Origin: Curvularia sp. ZM96
Taxonomy: Eukaryota; Ascomycota; Dothideomycetes; Pleosporales; Pleosporaceae
Direction: 5' to 3'
NCBI GenBank assembly: GCA_022457065.1
Contig: JAJGBQ010000002.1
Coordinates: 2,170,001 to 2,234,000 of the forward strand
DNA: 64,000 bases
Made by a program: the position numbers and the translations under genes. How positions within the stretch are numbered: the stretch's first letter is position 1; each line of letters starts with the position of its first letter. Below, in pieces: positions 43,884 through 55,700 of this stretch. The notes under the pieces are model-generated. The model saw only the letters and a program-made list of their open reading frames with translations. It ran no database searches and was not told the origin of the DNA.

Positions 43884-45771
43884 ATGTTTTTCGAATCGAT
43901 GATGGATCGTGCCGACTTCAAACTGTTTAGTTTCGAGGGTCTGGCTTTGTCGTGTATGGGTCTTCTTGCTGTGGTGAGTATATGTTCTTGTTCCCCTCCT
44001 GGCTGAGCATACCCGGGGCCGAGATATCTTGTTGGGGTTCTTGTCGGCGCGCGAGCATAGGCGATTTTATCAGCGGACTGCCAACTCTTGAGTAAAAAGG
44101 GTCCTTGCGAATAACTTCATACAGATTACCACCTCCTTTCTATACACATGTGTGTACAATGTCTTCTTCCATCCGCTCAAACACATCCCTGGACCGCTGT
44201 TAGCCCGAGCCACCGCCTTTCCATATGTCTACAAACTTCGCACTGGCCAAATGCACAGCTGGATCAAGGAAGTGCATGAGAAATATGGCGAGGCAGTTCG
44301 CGTTGCCCCACAGGAAGTTTCTTTCACTTCAGCAGACACGGCGTGGTCTGATATTTATGGATTCCGTACGGGCAAATATAAGAATACCGGAGCATACATG
44401 AAGGACCGTACCTGGTAGTAAGTGATGTACATCTCAGGCGCAGCATGTGAGAGGTATTGACAGATGACAGTCCCAAGCCCGTTAATGGCGTGTGGTCCAT
44501 GATCTCTGCGGATGAAGAAGCGCACTCGCGCATGCGCCGCAATCTCTCCCACTTGTTCAGCGAAAAAGCCCTCAGACAACAGGAACCCCTGATCAGAAGC
44601 TATGTTGACCTTCTTGTTCAGCGAATGAGTGAGCACGCTGCTCGAGGGCAGGAAATGGATTTCGTACGCTGGTACAGTAAGTTGTAGCTTATCAGTCCAT
44701 GCACCTACCCAGACTGAATACATGCCTGGCAGACTTTGCGACATTTGACATCATATCTGATCTCTCCTTCGGCGAACCTCTGTACTGTCTGCGCGACAGT
44801 GAAAACCATCAATGGATCAGTTTGATCCTGGCCTCTGTCGCAGCCACAGGCAGGATATCGACACGCAAGAAGTACACCTTTGCCCGAATCTACGACCGTC
44901 TCCGCGGTCTGTTCGAGGACAACATGAAGAACGAGCAGATGCGCATTGCCTTTGCTCACAAAGCCGCGGAGAAGGTCCAACGGCGACTCGATCAGCTCGA
45001 AAACGACGGCGACGACGGCAAGCCCGATTTCTTTGGCCAAATTATGCGCAACAACAAGGCGAATTCGGAAAAGCAGCTGTCGCGCTTGGAAATGGACTGT
45101 AATGCCGTGACTTTCTTGGTGGCCGGCAGCGAGACAACGGCGACGACACTGGCAGGTTTTACCTTCCTCGTCCTGCAACACCCAGACGTCTATGCCAAAC
45201 TCGTGCACGAACTGCGCTCGTCATTCACCTCCCTGGGCGACATCAACATCGAAAAGGCCGGTAAGCTCGAGTACCTCGCTGCTTGCATCCAGGAGACGCT
45301 GCGTGTGTATCCTGCTGTAGCGACTGGATTTCCGCGTGTGGTGCCAGAGGGTGGCGGCGAGATTTCTGGTCACTACATTCCTGGGGGCACGTCGGTGTAT
45401 GTCAGTCAACATGCGGCGTACCACTCCGAACGCAATTTCAAAGACGCATCGAAGTTTGTACCTGAGAGGTGGCTGGGCGCGAGTGAGTACGACGCGGACA
45501 AGAAGGAGGCGTATAACCCGTTTAGCTTTGGGCCGAGGAACTGCATAGGAAAGAAGTACGTCTGTTGTCGTATTAACACCGTGGATAATCTGCTAACATG
45601 TCTCTGTACAGCCTTGCCTGGGCCGAACTCCGCCTCATCACCGCGGCCGTCTTCTTCACCTTTGATCTCGAACTGGTCAATAAACAACAAGACTGGATAG
45701 CAGAGCAGCAACTGTACACGCTGTGGAAGAAGCCAAGTTTGATTGTGAAGTTGAAAGCGGTGCACGAGTGA
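43884..45771 (+). CDS. cytochrome P450 monooxygenase
   Basis: This is a membrane-anchored haem-thiolate oxygenase of unknown substrate. Exons are 43884-43973, 44125-44417, 44471-44676, 44733-45555 and 45612-45771, giving 523 residues; introns are 151, 53, 56 and 56 bp. The N-terminal segment (LALSCMGLLAVITTSFLYTC) is the ER anchor, followed by the proline hinge HPLKHIPGPLLA. The I-helix oxygen-binding motif is AGSETTATT. The K-helix is ETLRVYP (ExxR). The PERW meander and the haem loop FSFGPRNCIGKN with Cys ligand near 467 complete the set. It resembles the fungal CYP families common in secondary metabolism (isotrichodermin C-15 hydroxylase-like). No backbone synthase or reductase is nearby, so its pathway is open. 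Confidence 0.95.
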
Positions 45772-48700
45772 TTGAGCATGGTGTGTAAGCAAACGCCCCG
45801 TTTGCTGCACCTACGTCATCACGGAACTCTCTAGATTGCGGCGTCTTAGCGAGAGTGCCCTGCAGCTCGTGAGATAACACGAAGAGGAATTAGTCTACAA
45901 GACATGAATAAGCATCGTATCTCAAAACACTAAAAAATCTCGTCTTATCACATTTGCTCGTTGAATTTTTCCAGCACGTCTTTTCACCCCAGAAATACGC
46001 CATCCCCTGTCCGAACAGATAAACTTTAAACCCCCCATAAGAAAGAAAGTTATAATCGAGCCTTCTCATCTCAGCGCTAGCGATTGATATCCTCACCGGC
46101 CTTACCATTCTACTCGCCGAGATGGCTCCCCTTCTCCGAATATTGGCTAAACCCTGGTTAAAGTGCGCCTGTATACGAACCATCTCTTCGGATCCGCCTC
46201 GTGCAAGGTAAACCTTCGTATATCAGCTTGTCTTCACTTTCCGGAAAAAACGAAGGAGACAAAGTTCGGCATGAATGCATTTTTACGCTTTTGAGAAAGT
46301 CTATCATATTCCGTACACTCTGTATTACATGAGCTTCCCTACGTACAAGGTCATGGTGTCTAACAGAAAATCCATGTACACGTGGTAGCAATGTTCTTGT
46401 ACATGCTCCTGTTATGATCATCAGCTATCTTAATCCATCCTCAGCCCAGCACCGCTCAGTCACGCATGCTCACTCCACACTTTCTTTCAGAGACAAAAGA
46501 AAAAGGGATGAGAAGAGTAATCGCATAAGCATCTGTGCCTCTCGCCTGTATTTACACATGTACATATCTACACGAACACCAGTAGTGATGCTTATTTCTC
46601 CCCCCTCTCATCTTCCAACTAGCTTTTTTCGTAGGAAAAAAACAACGATTACAGGAGTCTTTGTATTAGTACTATACCACACCAGTGGTATCAAGAAACG
46701 ACAATCTTTTCCCTGCTCACAACGGTGAATGAAAAGTGGAAAAAGAACGGTGAGTATGTAGTGGATACACGCGATTGGCTGGGATAGGATCGGGCTTGTT
46801 GGAGCCTGCGGTGTTTTTTGGTAGGTCGTAGGAGGTGAACAGGCACTACTTTCGGCCAAGTTCTGCAAACACTCTTGAGTGGAAAGAAATCCAAGGATAT
46901 GATGACAGTAAGGGAGGCATGCCTTCACAGCGAGAAAGCAGCATTCCTGCTGCCTAGTCTGCGATCAGCACCTAAAGCATCCGGCAGTCGTCCATGGAGT
47001 CAGCATAAGCATTTTCCCTACCACACTCTCACCCAATCGCAACAGCGCAATAGCCAATATCTAAAGTAACCACGTATACGACTACCGAGCGGTAAATAAA
47101 AGGTCCGGATATAAGCGGAAGGCAAGTAAGACATTATTCTACGACAAGGATGGATGAGTAAGATGGAGAGATGCTTAGATACGCCGCAACGCTGATCGGC
47201 ACATCCCCGTCCATCTCTCTTTTCTCTACACAGCCCCACCGCCGTTGCCGGCTTACGCATCACGAGCGTGGGCAGGACCATACGGAACAACGAATATCCC
47301 CTTGGCTGAAGTGATTGACACTTCATCAATGTCTTAGTAGCATGGTCGACCGGGTATCCGGGAATTCGGAGCCTTTGGCAGGAGCAAAGATTATGCATTG
47401 TTAGATCAAGGGGGGGTGCGGTAAGCGGTAAGCTGTAAGCTCACGCAAAAACGGTGAGTTCTATCGGCTAGGTGTATTTTTCTATCCGGGCTCGGATAAA
47501 TTGAACATATACAGTGTACCACATAACAATACACTAAAAAAGGCTCTAAGCATATCTGTACACATTATCGTAAAGTGGGCGGCGCGCTATCGGAGACGAC
47601 TCCACCATTTTACTTGGCACTACCTTGATTTTTCCTGCCAACCAGATGCGTTCCGGGACAGAGTAGGGGTAGTGATAACGCCTCTGGGGCGCACGGGCTA
47701 GGGAAAAACACGGTATTGGTACGGGTGCGGTACGACTAGAGTGCGATGGCGCAGTTCTGGATTTTAACAAAGAAGCGAGTGGCACGAGGGCCTCCGTCGC
47801 TTCCGGTAGACGAGCTGGAAGTAGTTTTGGCGGGCTAAGGAATAGCGACCAAGCCGCTTGGTCGTGTCGCATGGGCGACTGGGCATCCTTACAGTTTGTT
47901 GGCTCAGAAGGAACAAGGGCTTGACTGCTTGGCCCCGATCAGATGACGATTTTATGTGGAATAGTCTGTGTAAGCGTTTTTGCCACTGCTTGCGTTGTGC
48001 AGAAAGGAGGGGGGAAAGGGCCCAACCCTGAGTATAGCTAGACAGCGGGCCAGAAATTATGCTTAAGTTGCGTTAACCTTATCTGCAAGTCCTTGCAGAG
48101 TGTACTCCGTAAGCGAATCCCGCTGCTCGCATCGAGCGTATCGCACTTTGGGTAGAGTACATGGAAGAATCCACCAATGCTTAATACAATGATGACTGTG
48201 GTCCAATGAGGGTTTAATACGAGGATTAGAGTTATTTCCATCTTGTCGTGCAGAGTACTTAGGAAGGTGGAGAAGCCAATGCTGGGCAGGCTTGAACAAG
48301 TCCGGATGACGCGGCATACGAGCAGATGGGCTGATAAGATGAGTAACAAGTGGGTGTAAAGGCGCATTAAGAAAGAAAGAGAGGATACTCTGGGCCAGTC
48401 GTTCAAAGCGCAATCCTGTTTGCTCCTGGCCGGGCTTGAGTGTGACCAGCGCCAATAAGGACCAATTCGGGCCTTTGTCTGTCTAGGGCAGCTGAGACGC
48501 TAGGAGCCATGGCGTCTTTGCAGGAGCAACTTGTCCGTAGGCTACTGTCTTGGACAGCTCTTAAGAGACAAACTGCGCGTGCGCATCTTGCCCACGGGTG
48601 GCTAGATGGAGATGTACTCAGTGTACTCCGTACGGCGATTGCCGGCTTACTGTAGAGTTTGTACGAACTTCGTATGTGGAGTAAGACGATCATGGTCGCA

Positions 48701-50074
48701 GGCGGTGATTGGCCTGGACATGGGCAGGGCCGCCGTACACGGACAACAAAGTGTACAAGACGGGAAGAATGGATAGAAGGGCACGGGCATTGGTACCGGT
48801 TCTGGAAGCGAATTGGCGACGGGCCCGCGATACCGTCAGCGTGGATAAGTTGGATGCTTGTGGCATGGTGGTAAGCTTAAACAGCATGCACCACGCTTGA
48901 TGCACCTCGGGGCCGAGGAGCTGAGCGAATGGGCTGAGTGAGACGAAGCGGACGATTACGTGAATGTGGAGCTGAGTGGACAGGGCTTGTCCAGGGATAG
49001 GCGGACTAGTGAGCCATGTTCCACGTAGGCATTTAGCTTGGGGACGGCAGTTTATCGCAGGCAGCATGTGAGAGAGGGATGCAGTTCACGGACGGAGGAC
49101 CGGACCAGGATGATATTGGCCGGCCCGTGGGTTAAAGTTGAAGGAATGTCATGATCTTGGGCCAAGCAGGCTATGGTAGGCGTGCAGTCAGCTCGACGGC
49201 GCCGAGGAGCACGGTGGGGTTTGGCGGGCTTGGGGAACAGAGGAGCCAAGGGCGCCGGGGCGTGGCAGAGGGCATAGTGGCCAGACACGGGCGTTTGGAA
49301 CGCCTTGGCTGTGCTTGGTATATTGGGAGACCAGACGGGCTGAGGCGCCAAGGGGGACAAGACGGATTGACGGAGCGTTTAGACGACAGGGCGAAGGCTT
49401 GGAAGTGTCAGAACTGGGGGTGGAGTGGGGCAGCCAAGGTGTTGAAGGCTTGTCGAAAATAAAGATTCGTTTAGAGTTGGCCGGCGCACAAAGCTTGGCT
49501 GATCGAGGCCCCGTGGCGCGGGCGAGGCATGGCCAGGGTGGGCGGGCAGCGGCGGTGGGAGCCTGTCGGGGCGTGGTCGTGGTGGTAGAGGTGGTGGAGG
49601 TGGTGGTGAGAAGGACAAGGAGAGTGAATGCCGTGTAGAGGACTAGCAAACGGACTACTAGCAAGACGGCATGCACACAGCCAGCCAAGTGGGCACAGCA
49701 ATCCGCTCGCCGGCGCTGACTCCCAGCCAAAGCTTGTCACGGCTGCTTGTGGACCTTATTTCGCTATCAGCCGCCACTCCACGTCTCGGCGGGCGATCAG
49801 GACGCGCCATTGCACCGCCGAGAAAGGGCCAAAAGTCATTTCTGGGGCCCAAGCCTGCGCTGCCCTGCGCTGCCCTGCGAGTACATGAGCCCCGATGACT
49901 GCTGCTGCCTTTGCAAAAGTTTCGCCCTCCCAGTGTCAGCCTCCGTCCTCTCTATCCACCCTCTCCACCTTTTTCCCACACCATCCGCTCTCCAGTTTCA
50001 CTTCGCTACCGTTCCACGTCACACCCGCCAGCCCTGTCCGCTCCCCTCGCACAGCCACACTACCTTGTCCCACG
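45772..50074. other. 4.3-kb gap upstream of the WOPR regulator
   Basis: This is the longest gene-free stretch in the window. Bases 45900-46080 are AT-rich; 48900-49900 are GC-rich with GGT-repeat DNA near 49580-49615 and a 10-bp tandem CTGCGCTGCC near 49855. ORFs of up to about 180 codons exist in the GC-rich part but are low-complexity and unrecognised. It could hold long regulatory DNA or a non-coding transcript; neither is shown. Confidence 0.45.
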
Positions 50075-50227
50075 GTAAGTCTCTGCTTTTGTTTCGTGTT
50101 TCCTGTGTCACCCGCGGCCACCACCAGACATAGGCACGCCTGCACCCACGCCGCCGCACCATTACCTTACGCCTCCAGCACACTACCCTCGCCCTGCCTG
50201 CTGCGACGACTAACACCCCACCCACAG
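50075..50227 (+). other. probable 5'UTR intron of the WOPR gene
   Basis: The donor CACG/GTAAGT is at 50075, a CGACTAACAC branch site lies near 50208-50216, and the acceptor CCCACAG ends at 50227. All three match the consensus used by coding introns in this window. The intron sits 106 bp before the start codon. Confidence 0.6.
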
Positions 50228-50233
50228 ACACCC

Positions 50234-50245
50234 ATGCCCCATTGA
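50234..50245 (+). promoter_or_regulatory. three-codon upstream ORF (MPH-stop)
   Basis: ATG CCC CAT TGA lies seven bases after the proposed leader splice site and about 90 bases before the main ATG. It could reduce initiation at the regulator. That is inference. Confidence 0.35.
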
Positions 50246-50333
50246 CCTCGTACTGTACACTCTTCTGGGACCTCGTCGTCGCTTAGCACCATCATCGCCA
50301 TTATCACCCTAGTCTTCAACCCACCTCTCCGCC

Positions 50334-51701
50334 ATGGAGACATATCACGGCCACGTCCGCACTCCCAATGACGCCATTATCCTATTCGAAGCCTGCCGCA
50401 TCGGCATATTACCGCGAGTCCAGCGCCGCTTGTCCGAGAAAGAGCGCCAGCAGATCAAGTCCGGCTCAGTATTCGTATGGGATGAGCGCGAGGCAGGCAT
50501 GAGGCGGTGGACCGACGGAAAATCATGGAGCGCAAGTCGAGTCTCGGGCAGCTTCCTCACATATCGAGAGATGGAGGGCAAGCGAGGAGGCAGCGCAGTC
50601 CCAACTCCGCCCGTAGCCAAACGGGCAAGCGGCAAGTCGCCCGACGGCTCAGCAACGGGCGACTCTGAAGGCGAAGGACCAGACGGCTACCGCTACAAGC
50701 CCGACGGCCTGATGAAGCAGTCCTTCAGCATCACCACCCAGAGCGGACAGCACCTCCACCTCATCAGCTACTACTCGCGCTCCAACTCCAACAACCTCCC
50801 CCAGCCTAGCAACGACGCCCAGCTGCGACACATCCGACCTCCCAAGAACATGTACCCAGAGTCTGCAGTCAATGAGACTCAATCTGTGCCTGCCGTCACT
50901 CGCGGCCCCATGCCTGGGTCTCCATACAACGCACCAGGACACAGCATGGCTCCTTCTTCTCCATATACACGTGGTGGTCCGGTTGCGCCCATGTACGCAG
51001 TCCCGGTATATCCTCCCACGCCTCCCAATGGCACCTCCCCACTGCACGCATACTATCCCCACCATCCTTACTTCTATCCTGGTGTCGTGTACGCACAGTC
51101 TCCGTATCACCCCCAGGCACATGTCTTCGACCGCCCGCCGCCACCTATCGGACATCCTCACGCTCCCCAGGGCCCCCATCCCATGCTTGTGCAGCACCCT
51201 GCCTACGCTCATGCCGCTCACGCAGCCCAGCAGTACCTGGCAGCGCCTCCATTGCGCGCTCCATCCGTGGCTGAACACGCTCAACGTCAGCAGCATCTTC
51301 TCGTCAGTGCACCTCAACCTCCTCCAGCGCCTACAGCTTCCATTCCTGAGCAAGGCCCGCAACTGCCAGCTATCAACGGTGCAGTCGCCTCAGCAGCCGC
51401 AAATAGGCCGCCAACCCCTGAAACCTCAGACAAGTCAGAGTCTCGCCCATCAGAATCTGGCAGCGCTGCTCCTACAGCATCAGCACCACCAGTCTCAAGA
51501 CCGCTGCCAACGCTTGACTCATTGCTCAATGGCGACAATCAAAACAAGGAAAACCAAAGCAATAGCCGTTCTGGCAGCCGCAGCCCCAACACTGCATCCA
51601 GGTTTCCTCGTGACCTGGCACCAGAAAGATTGGCCAAGAACAGCACGGCTGCCGATAGCAGCGCACTGAACAAGCTCAACAGCGTCTTTGTCCGATCATA
51701 G
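50334..51701 (+). CDS. Gti1/Pac2 family WOPR transcription factor (Pac2 type)
   Basis: This is a single coding exon of 455 residues. The WOPR DNA-binding domain is in two parts: residues 1-82 (NDAIILFEACRIGILPRVQR, GSVFVWDEREAGMRRWTDGK, SGSFLTYREME) and residues 119-147 (YRYKPDGLMKQSF, SGQHLHLISYY), separated by a 36-residue Gly/Ser-rich linker. This start and the RVQRRLSEKERQ segment resemble the Pac2 class more than the Wor1/Ryp1/Sge1 class, which has PRRPHDRERxxLIxSGxVF. The C-terminal 300 residues are Pro/His/Tyr/Gln-rich and disordered, as usual for activators. Family members regulate morphology, sexual development and virulence in fungi. It has a probable leader intron and an unusually long upstream gap. 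Confidence 0.93.
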   Translation: METYHGHVRTPNDAIILFEACRIGILPRVQRRLSEKERQQIKSGSVFVWDEREAGMRRWTDGKSWSASRVSGSFLTYREMEGKRGGSAVPTPPVAKRASGKSPDGSATGDSEGEGPDGYRYKPDGLMKQSFSITTQSGQHLHLISYYSRSNSNNLPQPSNDAQLRHIRPPKNMYPESAVNETQSVPAVTRGPMPGSPYNAPGHSMAPSSPYTRGGPVAPMYAVPVYPPTPPNGTSPLHAYYPHHPYFYPGVVYAQSPYHPQAHVFDRPPPPIGHPHAPQGPHPMLVQHPAYAHAAHAAQQYLAAPPLRAPSVAEHAQRQQHLLVSAPQPPPAPTASIPEQGPQLPAINGAVASAAANRPPTPETSDKSESRPSESGSAAPTASAPPVSRPLPTLDSLLNGDNQNKENQSNSRSGSRSPNTASRFPRDLAPERLAKNSTAADSSALNKLNSVFVRS

Positions 51702-52895
51702 CAGCGTCGCATTTTCATCGCGCTAAGAGTGTCTCTTCTCTTCTTCACTCCATTTTTACACGCGTAATGATTTATTCGCGGCTTCTTTTTTTTTCCGCTC
51801 CTTTTTCCCAAGTCACGGGTAAAAGTGGTCTTTTTCAAGCATTTACGAAACTGCATACGGACGGCGTTTGGGATGTTGTGACTACCATCCAAAATTAGGG
51901 ACAACCTGGAAGGGTGGGAACACGTGGATTTACAGCATCGGCTTATCATCGGGCCTGGCGTCTTCAGGGGACATGTTTACAAATGCTATTGTTACCATTA
52001 CTGCGATCTGCATGGCTGTGTCTCTTGTTGAAAATAGCACAGTAGCTATTCCTATTTCAATCAAACAATTCTCGCAAACATATTCTTCGTACTATGCACC
52101 GTGTTTGATGTGCAGCGCTTATTTTAGAGTTTTAGACTTGTTTTCATGCTTAGTTCTTTTCCAACCAGGAAACTGCGCTTATGTCAAGCCTGCTAGCACC
52201 ACACCTGACATGACACGCGTGCATTGCCCTGTCGCCTTTCTCCGTAATCTCTCTCCCTCTCGTGTACCCCCACTCTTTGCAATCAACACTCCTTGGCAAA
52301 GACCAGCAATCAAAGAAACGGACCTAATCAACCTGAAATTCCATGGTTCCACTTCTCTTTCCCCACACACCCTTACTTACCTTGCTCTTAGCAAGATACG
52401 ATGCCCCCAATGTTTCCGAAACCCAGCTTCCGTATCTGGTAAAGCGCCCGTTGTGTCTATCATGTAACCTTTTGCGCCGTGTGCCTATCGCTATGTCGCA
52501 TCCGTCTTGCTTCCCTGATTCGGTCTTTGGCGACGATCACTACATGCTACCCCGCAATGACATGATGGATGCATCTTCGCCTCCCGGTGATAAGTGATAA
52601 AGACTATGTTCGGGTTGAGATAAGAGTGGGCTTGTCTTGTCCTTTTGCTTATCGATGACAAGCAACGTCGCTAAGGAGGAAGCAAACGGGTAATAGCGGA
52701 GGGAAAAAGAAGAGAAAAAGGAAAGGATAGCGTGGGCAAAAGCAGCATTGGAGAGTTTTGTTGGTGTCACTTGGGCGCTGTTGCACCGACTCTTTCTCTC
52801 TTTCTAGGCCTCGGTTGTACCACTTCCATCCAGGGTATACGTTCGTCGTCTCTTGTTTCTTGAGGGATCGAGGTACGAGGTGAAACGCATTAGCC
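51702..52895. other. intergenic, WOPR 3' flank and MFS promoter
   Basis: This 1.2-kb region contains T-rich DNA after the WOPR stop. Plus-strand ORFs such as 51868-52467 have no recognisable features and are probably the 3' UTR or chance frames. Confidence 0.5.
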
Positions 52896-54823
52896 ATGGC
52901 GTCTGCGACTCCAGTACCAATGGCTGCCACGGATGCAGAGAAAGACGCTGTCATAGAGGATACGGCGATGAAGGCGGCTCCAAAGGGTGTGCTATCAGAA
53001 AAGCTGCTGAAGCACTCGCACGATGCGGATGCTGCGATGAAGGCGTTTGAAGGCATGGAGGGACAGGTGATTCATCTCACTGAGGAGAAGAGCAAGGCTT
53101 TGCTGAGGAAGATTGATTGGCATTTGATGCCTGTAGGTGTCCTGTGTTCTCCAAACATCCTCTTAACAACCGGGGGTGGGTTCTACTGGTCATTTCTAAC
53201 GCTGTACAGATCATGTGTGTCGTCTATGGCTTGAACTACCTAGATAAAACTACACTCTCTTACGCCAGTATCATGGGCCTCAAGCTCCCGCCATCAAGCG
53301 ACCCATTGCACTCTGGGATTGGACTCACAGGGGACCAGTACTCCTGGCTCGGCAGCATGTTCTACTTTGGTTATATTGCTTGGGAGTATCCTACGTCACG
53401 CCTGTTGCAGGTCTTGCCGTTGGGAAAATATTGTAAGTATCAACTCGTACTTTTTATCCCTCCAATGAAAAAGAAGAAAAAACTAGAGGGAAAAGAAATT
53501 GTTTGTACGTTAACAATTTTACTCAACAGCTGCCTTCAACATCATCATCTGGGGTATCATCCTCGCCTGCTTCGCTGCCGTGGAAAACTTCGCCGGCGCA
53601 GTTGCCATCCGCTTCTTCCTCGGCGTCTTTGAAGCAGCCGTGACCCCCGGCTTCGCCCTCTTCACCTCGCAATGGTACACCAAGAAAGAGCAGGGCTCCC
53701 GCACCGCTATCTGGTTTAGTTTCAACGGTTTCGCCCAGATATTTGGAGGTTGCCTCGCTTACGGCATTGCTGTAGGTTGCCGCAAATCCGGCACCTCGAT
53801 CGAACCCTGGAAAATCGTCTTTCTGGCCACAGGCCTGCTCACGGCAAGCGCAGGCATCGTCTTCCTGTGGATTGTTCCAGATAACCAACTGAACTGTCGA
53901 TGGCTCAGCAAGGAAGATCGTGTGCTGGCGATTGAGCGTATCAGAGTGAATGCCCAGGGCGTCGGCAACAAGCATTTCAAATGGTACCAATTGAAAGAGG
54001 CGCTGCTTGATCCGCTCAGCTGGGCCTTTTTCTTCTACGCTCTCATTGCCGATATCCCTAATGGCGGCATCAGCAACTTCTTCTCCCAGCTCATTGTCGG
54101 CTTCGGATACACGCCTGAGCAATCCCTGCTCTATGGCACCCCCGGCGGCGCTGTGGAAGTTGTCTTCCTGATTGCGTGCGGCTGGGCGGGCGATAAGTAC
54201 GGGTACCGCATCCTCATCTCCATGATTGGTCTCTGCACTGCTATTCTCGGCATGGTGCTCATTGTTGCGCTGCCCTTGTCAAGCAATTCTGGTCGCTTGG
54301 CGGGATACTATCTGACGCAGGCGAGCCCTACGCCGTTTGTGGCGCTGCTCAGCTTGATCGCAAGTAATGTCGCTGGGTATACGAAGAAGACAACGGTTGC
54401 GGCTATGTTTCTAATTGGGTATTGTGTGGGGAATATCATAGGTATGATATCCCATTACTCGTTCAAGGCCATATGTGAGTCCTAGAGCTAATGAGTTATT
54501 CACTTCTAGGTCCCCAAACCTTCCGCCAAAGCGATGCCCCGCGCTATGTCCCTGCTGAAGTCACCATCATCGTCTGCTGGGGCGTTTGTCTGGGCATTCT
54601 TGCCTTTATCCATTTCTACTGCGTGTGGCAGAATAAGAAGAAGGCGCAGATTCGCGCGTCGCCCGAATATGTGAAACTAGAAAATCAGGAGTAAGTTTCT
54701 TTTTCATTCCCCTTTATCCCTTTACTGCTCGTTTGGGTATCGTGCATACTAAGTAATTGTTTTACATTTAGGTGGCTCGATCTCACAGACAGAGAGAATC
54801 CCGAGTTTGTTTACACGCTTTAG
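52896..54823 (+). CDS. MFS permease, anion:cation symporter (Dal5/allantoate type)
   Basis: Exons are 52896-53132, 53210-53432, 53530-54441, 54510-54690 and 54772-54823, giving 534 residues; introns are 77, 97, 68 and 81 bp. About 75 cytosolic residues precede the first span. Family blocks include HLMPIMCVVYGLNYLDKTTL in helix 1, YSWLGSMFYFGYIAWEYPTS in helix 2, RFFLGVFEAAVTPGFALFTS, WYTKKEQGSRTAIWFSFNG and the central loop with RIRVNAQG. The C-terminal half (SWAFFFYALIADIPNGGISN, GYTPEQSLLYGTPGGAVEVV) completes twelve helices. Relatives carry allantoate, ureidosuccinate, nicotinate or other organic anions, so the substrate is not predictable. The tail ends DLTDRENPEFVYTL, a form common in this subfamily. 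Confidence 0.94.
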
Positions 54824-55010
54824 ACGTTTAGAAGATTTGTATATGTGTTAAGCATGCGAGTGACATTGTCACACTACGCGTCTAATTCACTAGTTATCAT
54901 CCAATCAAATGTCGCAAATCGGACAAACATATATACTTGAAGAGAAAGAACCAAAAGACCATAACATTCCATCTCCATCACCCCTCAGAACCTCCCCTTT
55001 CTCACGCCTT
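54824..55010. terminator. convergent 3' ends of the MFS and nuclease genes
   Basis: Only 187 bp separate the two stop codons, so the 3' untranslated regions of the two genes may overlap. No sequence-defined terminator is visible. Confidence 0.35.
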
Positions 55011-55700
55011 CTAGCATGTCGCAAGCATACTCGACAGCGCACTCTTCTCCGCACTCGTAACCGTCAATCCGTACACGCTCTTAACCTTAATCCACATCTT
55101 ACTGTACGTGCAGTAGTAGCTCGATAGCGGGGGCTTCCAGTCCTCAGGGCCCTTGTCGCCTTTGGCTTGGTTGACATTATCCGTCACGGCAATCAGCTGT
55201 GGGTTGGTAAGGTCATTTGCAAAGGCCTGGCGGCGCGCGGTGGTCCAGGATGCGGCTCCGGACTATTGTTTCGTCAGTCACTTCCTTTTCATATTCGAGA
55301 TAGCATAGAGCGCGGAGAGCAATCGTACCTTCCACGCATTACTCAATGGCACCACATGGTCGATATCGACATCGCTAGCCGCTGACCACGTCGCGCCGTC
55401 GTAAGGACTAAACCACGATCCGGACGTTGCGGCGCAGTTGCTGCCCGTAACGACGTTTGTGCCGTCGCGCTTGAGCACGGTTTCGCGTGTGTTGCAGGTT
55501 CCGGACTGAGTGATCCAGTGAGGGAACAAGTCACGAGAGTAGCCAGTCTGAGGCCCTTGGGCGGCGACGGTCAGGCCGGCAAGTTGAGAGGTGGCGTCGG
55601 CTTTGCTGGGGATGTTGGGGGGTGCGCGGGCGTCGAGCGGGGCAGGAGCGGCGGAGGTGAGGGCTGCGGAGACGGCAGCAAGGAGGATGGAGGCTTTCAT
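55011..55700 (-). CDS. secreted HNH-type nuclease (GmrSD C-terminal/DUF1524-like)
   Basis: Exons are 55700-55329 and 55262-55011 with a 66-bp intron, giving 207 residues. Residues 1-18 are a signal peptide (ILLAAVSAALTSAAPA), and a short pro-like region with an AR site follows. The core motif is VDIDHVVPLSNAW (D112, D114, H115), the beta-beta-alpha-metal nuclease hallmark, with later TNPQLIAV and NQAKGDKGPEDWKP carrying the second Asn/Lys part. Cysteines at 69, 89, 175 and 207 could form two disulfides, which suits an extracellular enzyme. Similar small secreted proteins are common in plant-associated fungi and are usually called hypothetical. DNA or RNA scavenging or action on host or competitor nucleic acid are possible roles. 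I cannot choose among them. Confidence 0.9.

Noticed and set aside
38837..45771. Secondary-metabolite gene cluster around the P450
   Set aside because: No polyketide synthase, peptide synthetase, terpene cyclase or prenyltransferase is present within the window.
49188..49730. 180-codon minus-strand ORF and overlapping plus-strand ORFs in the GC-rich gap
   Set aside because: They are Pro/Ala/Arg/Thr-rich on both strands, as expected from GC-rich repeat DNA. No domain is visible.
51868..52467. 199-codon plus-strand ORF after the WOPR gene
   Set aside because: It opens with a non-ATG codon, has T-rich composition and no family features. It is more likely 3' UTR.
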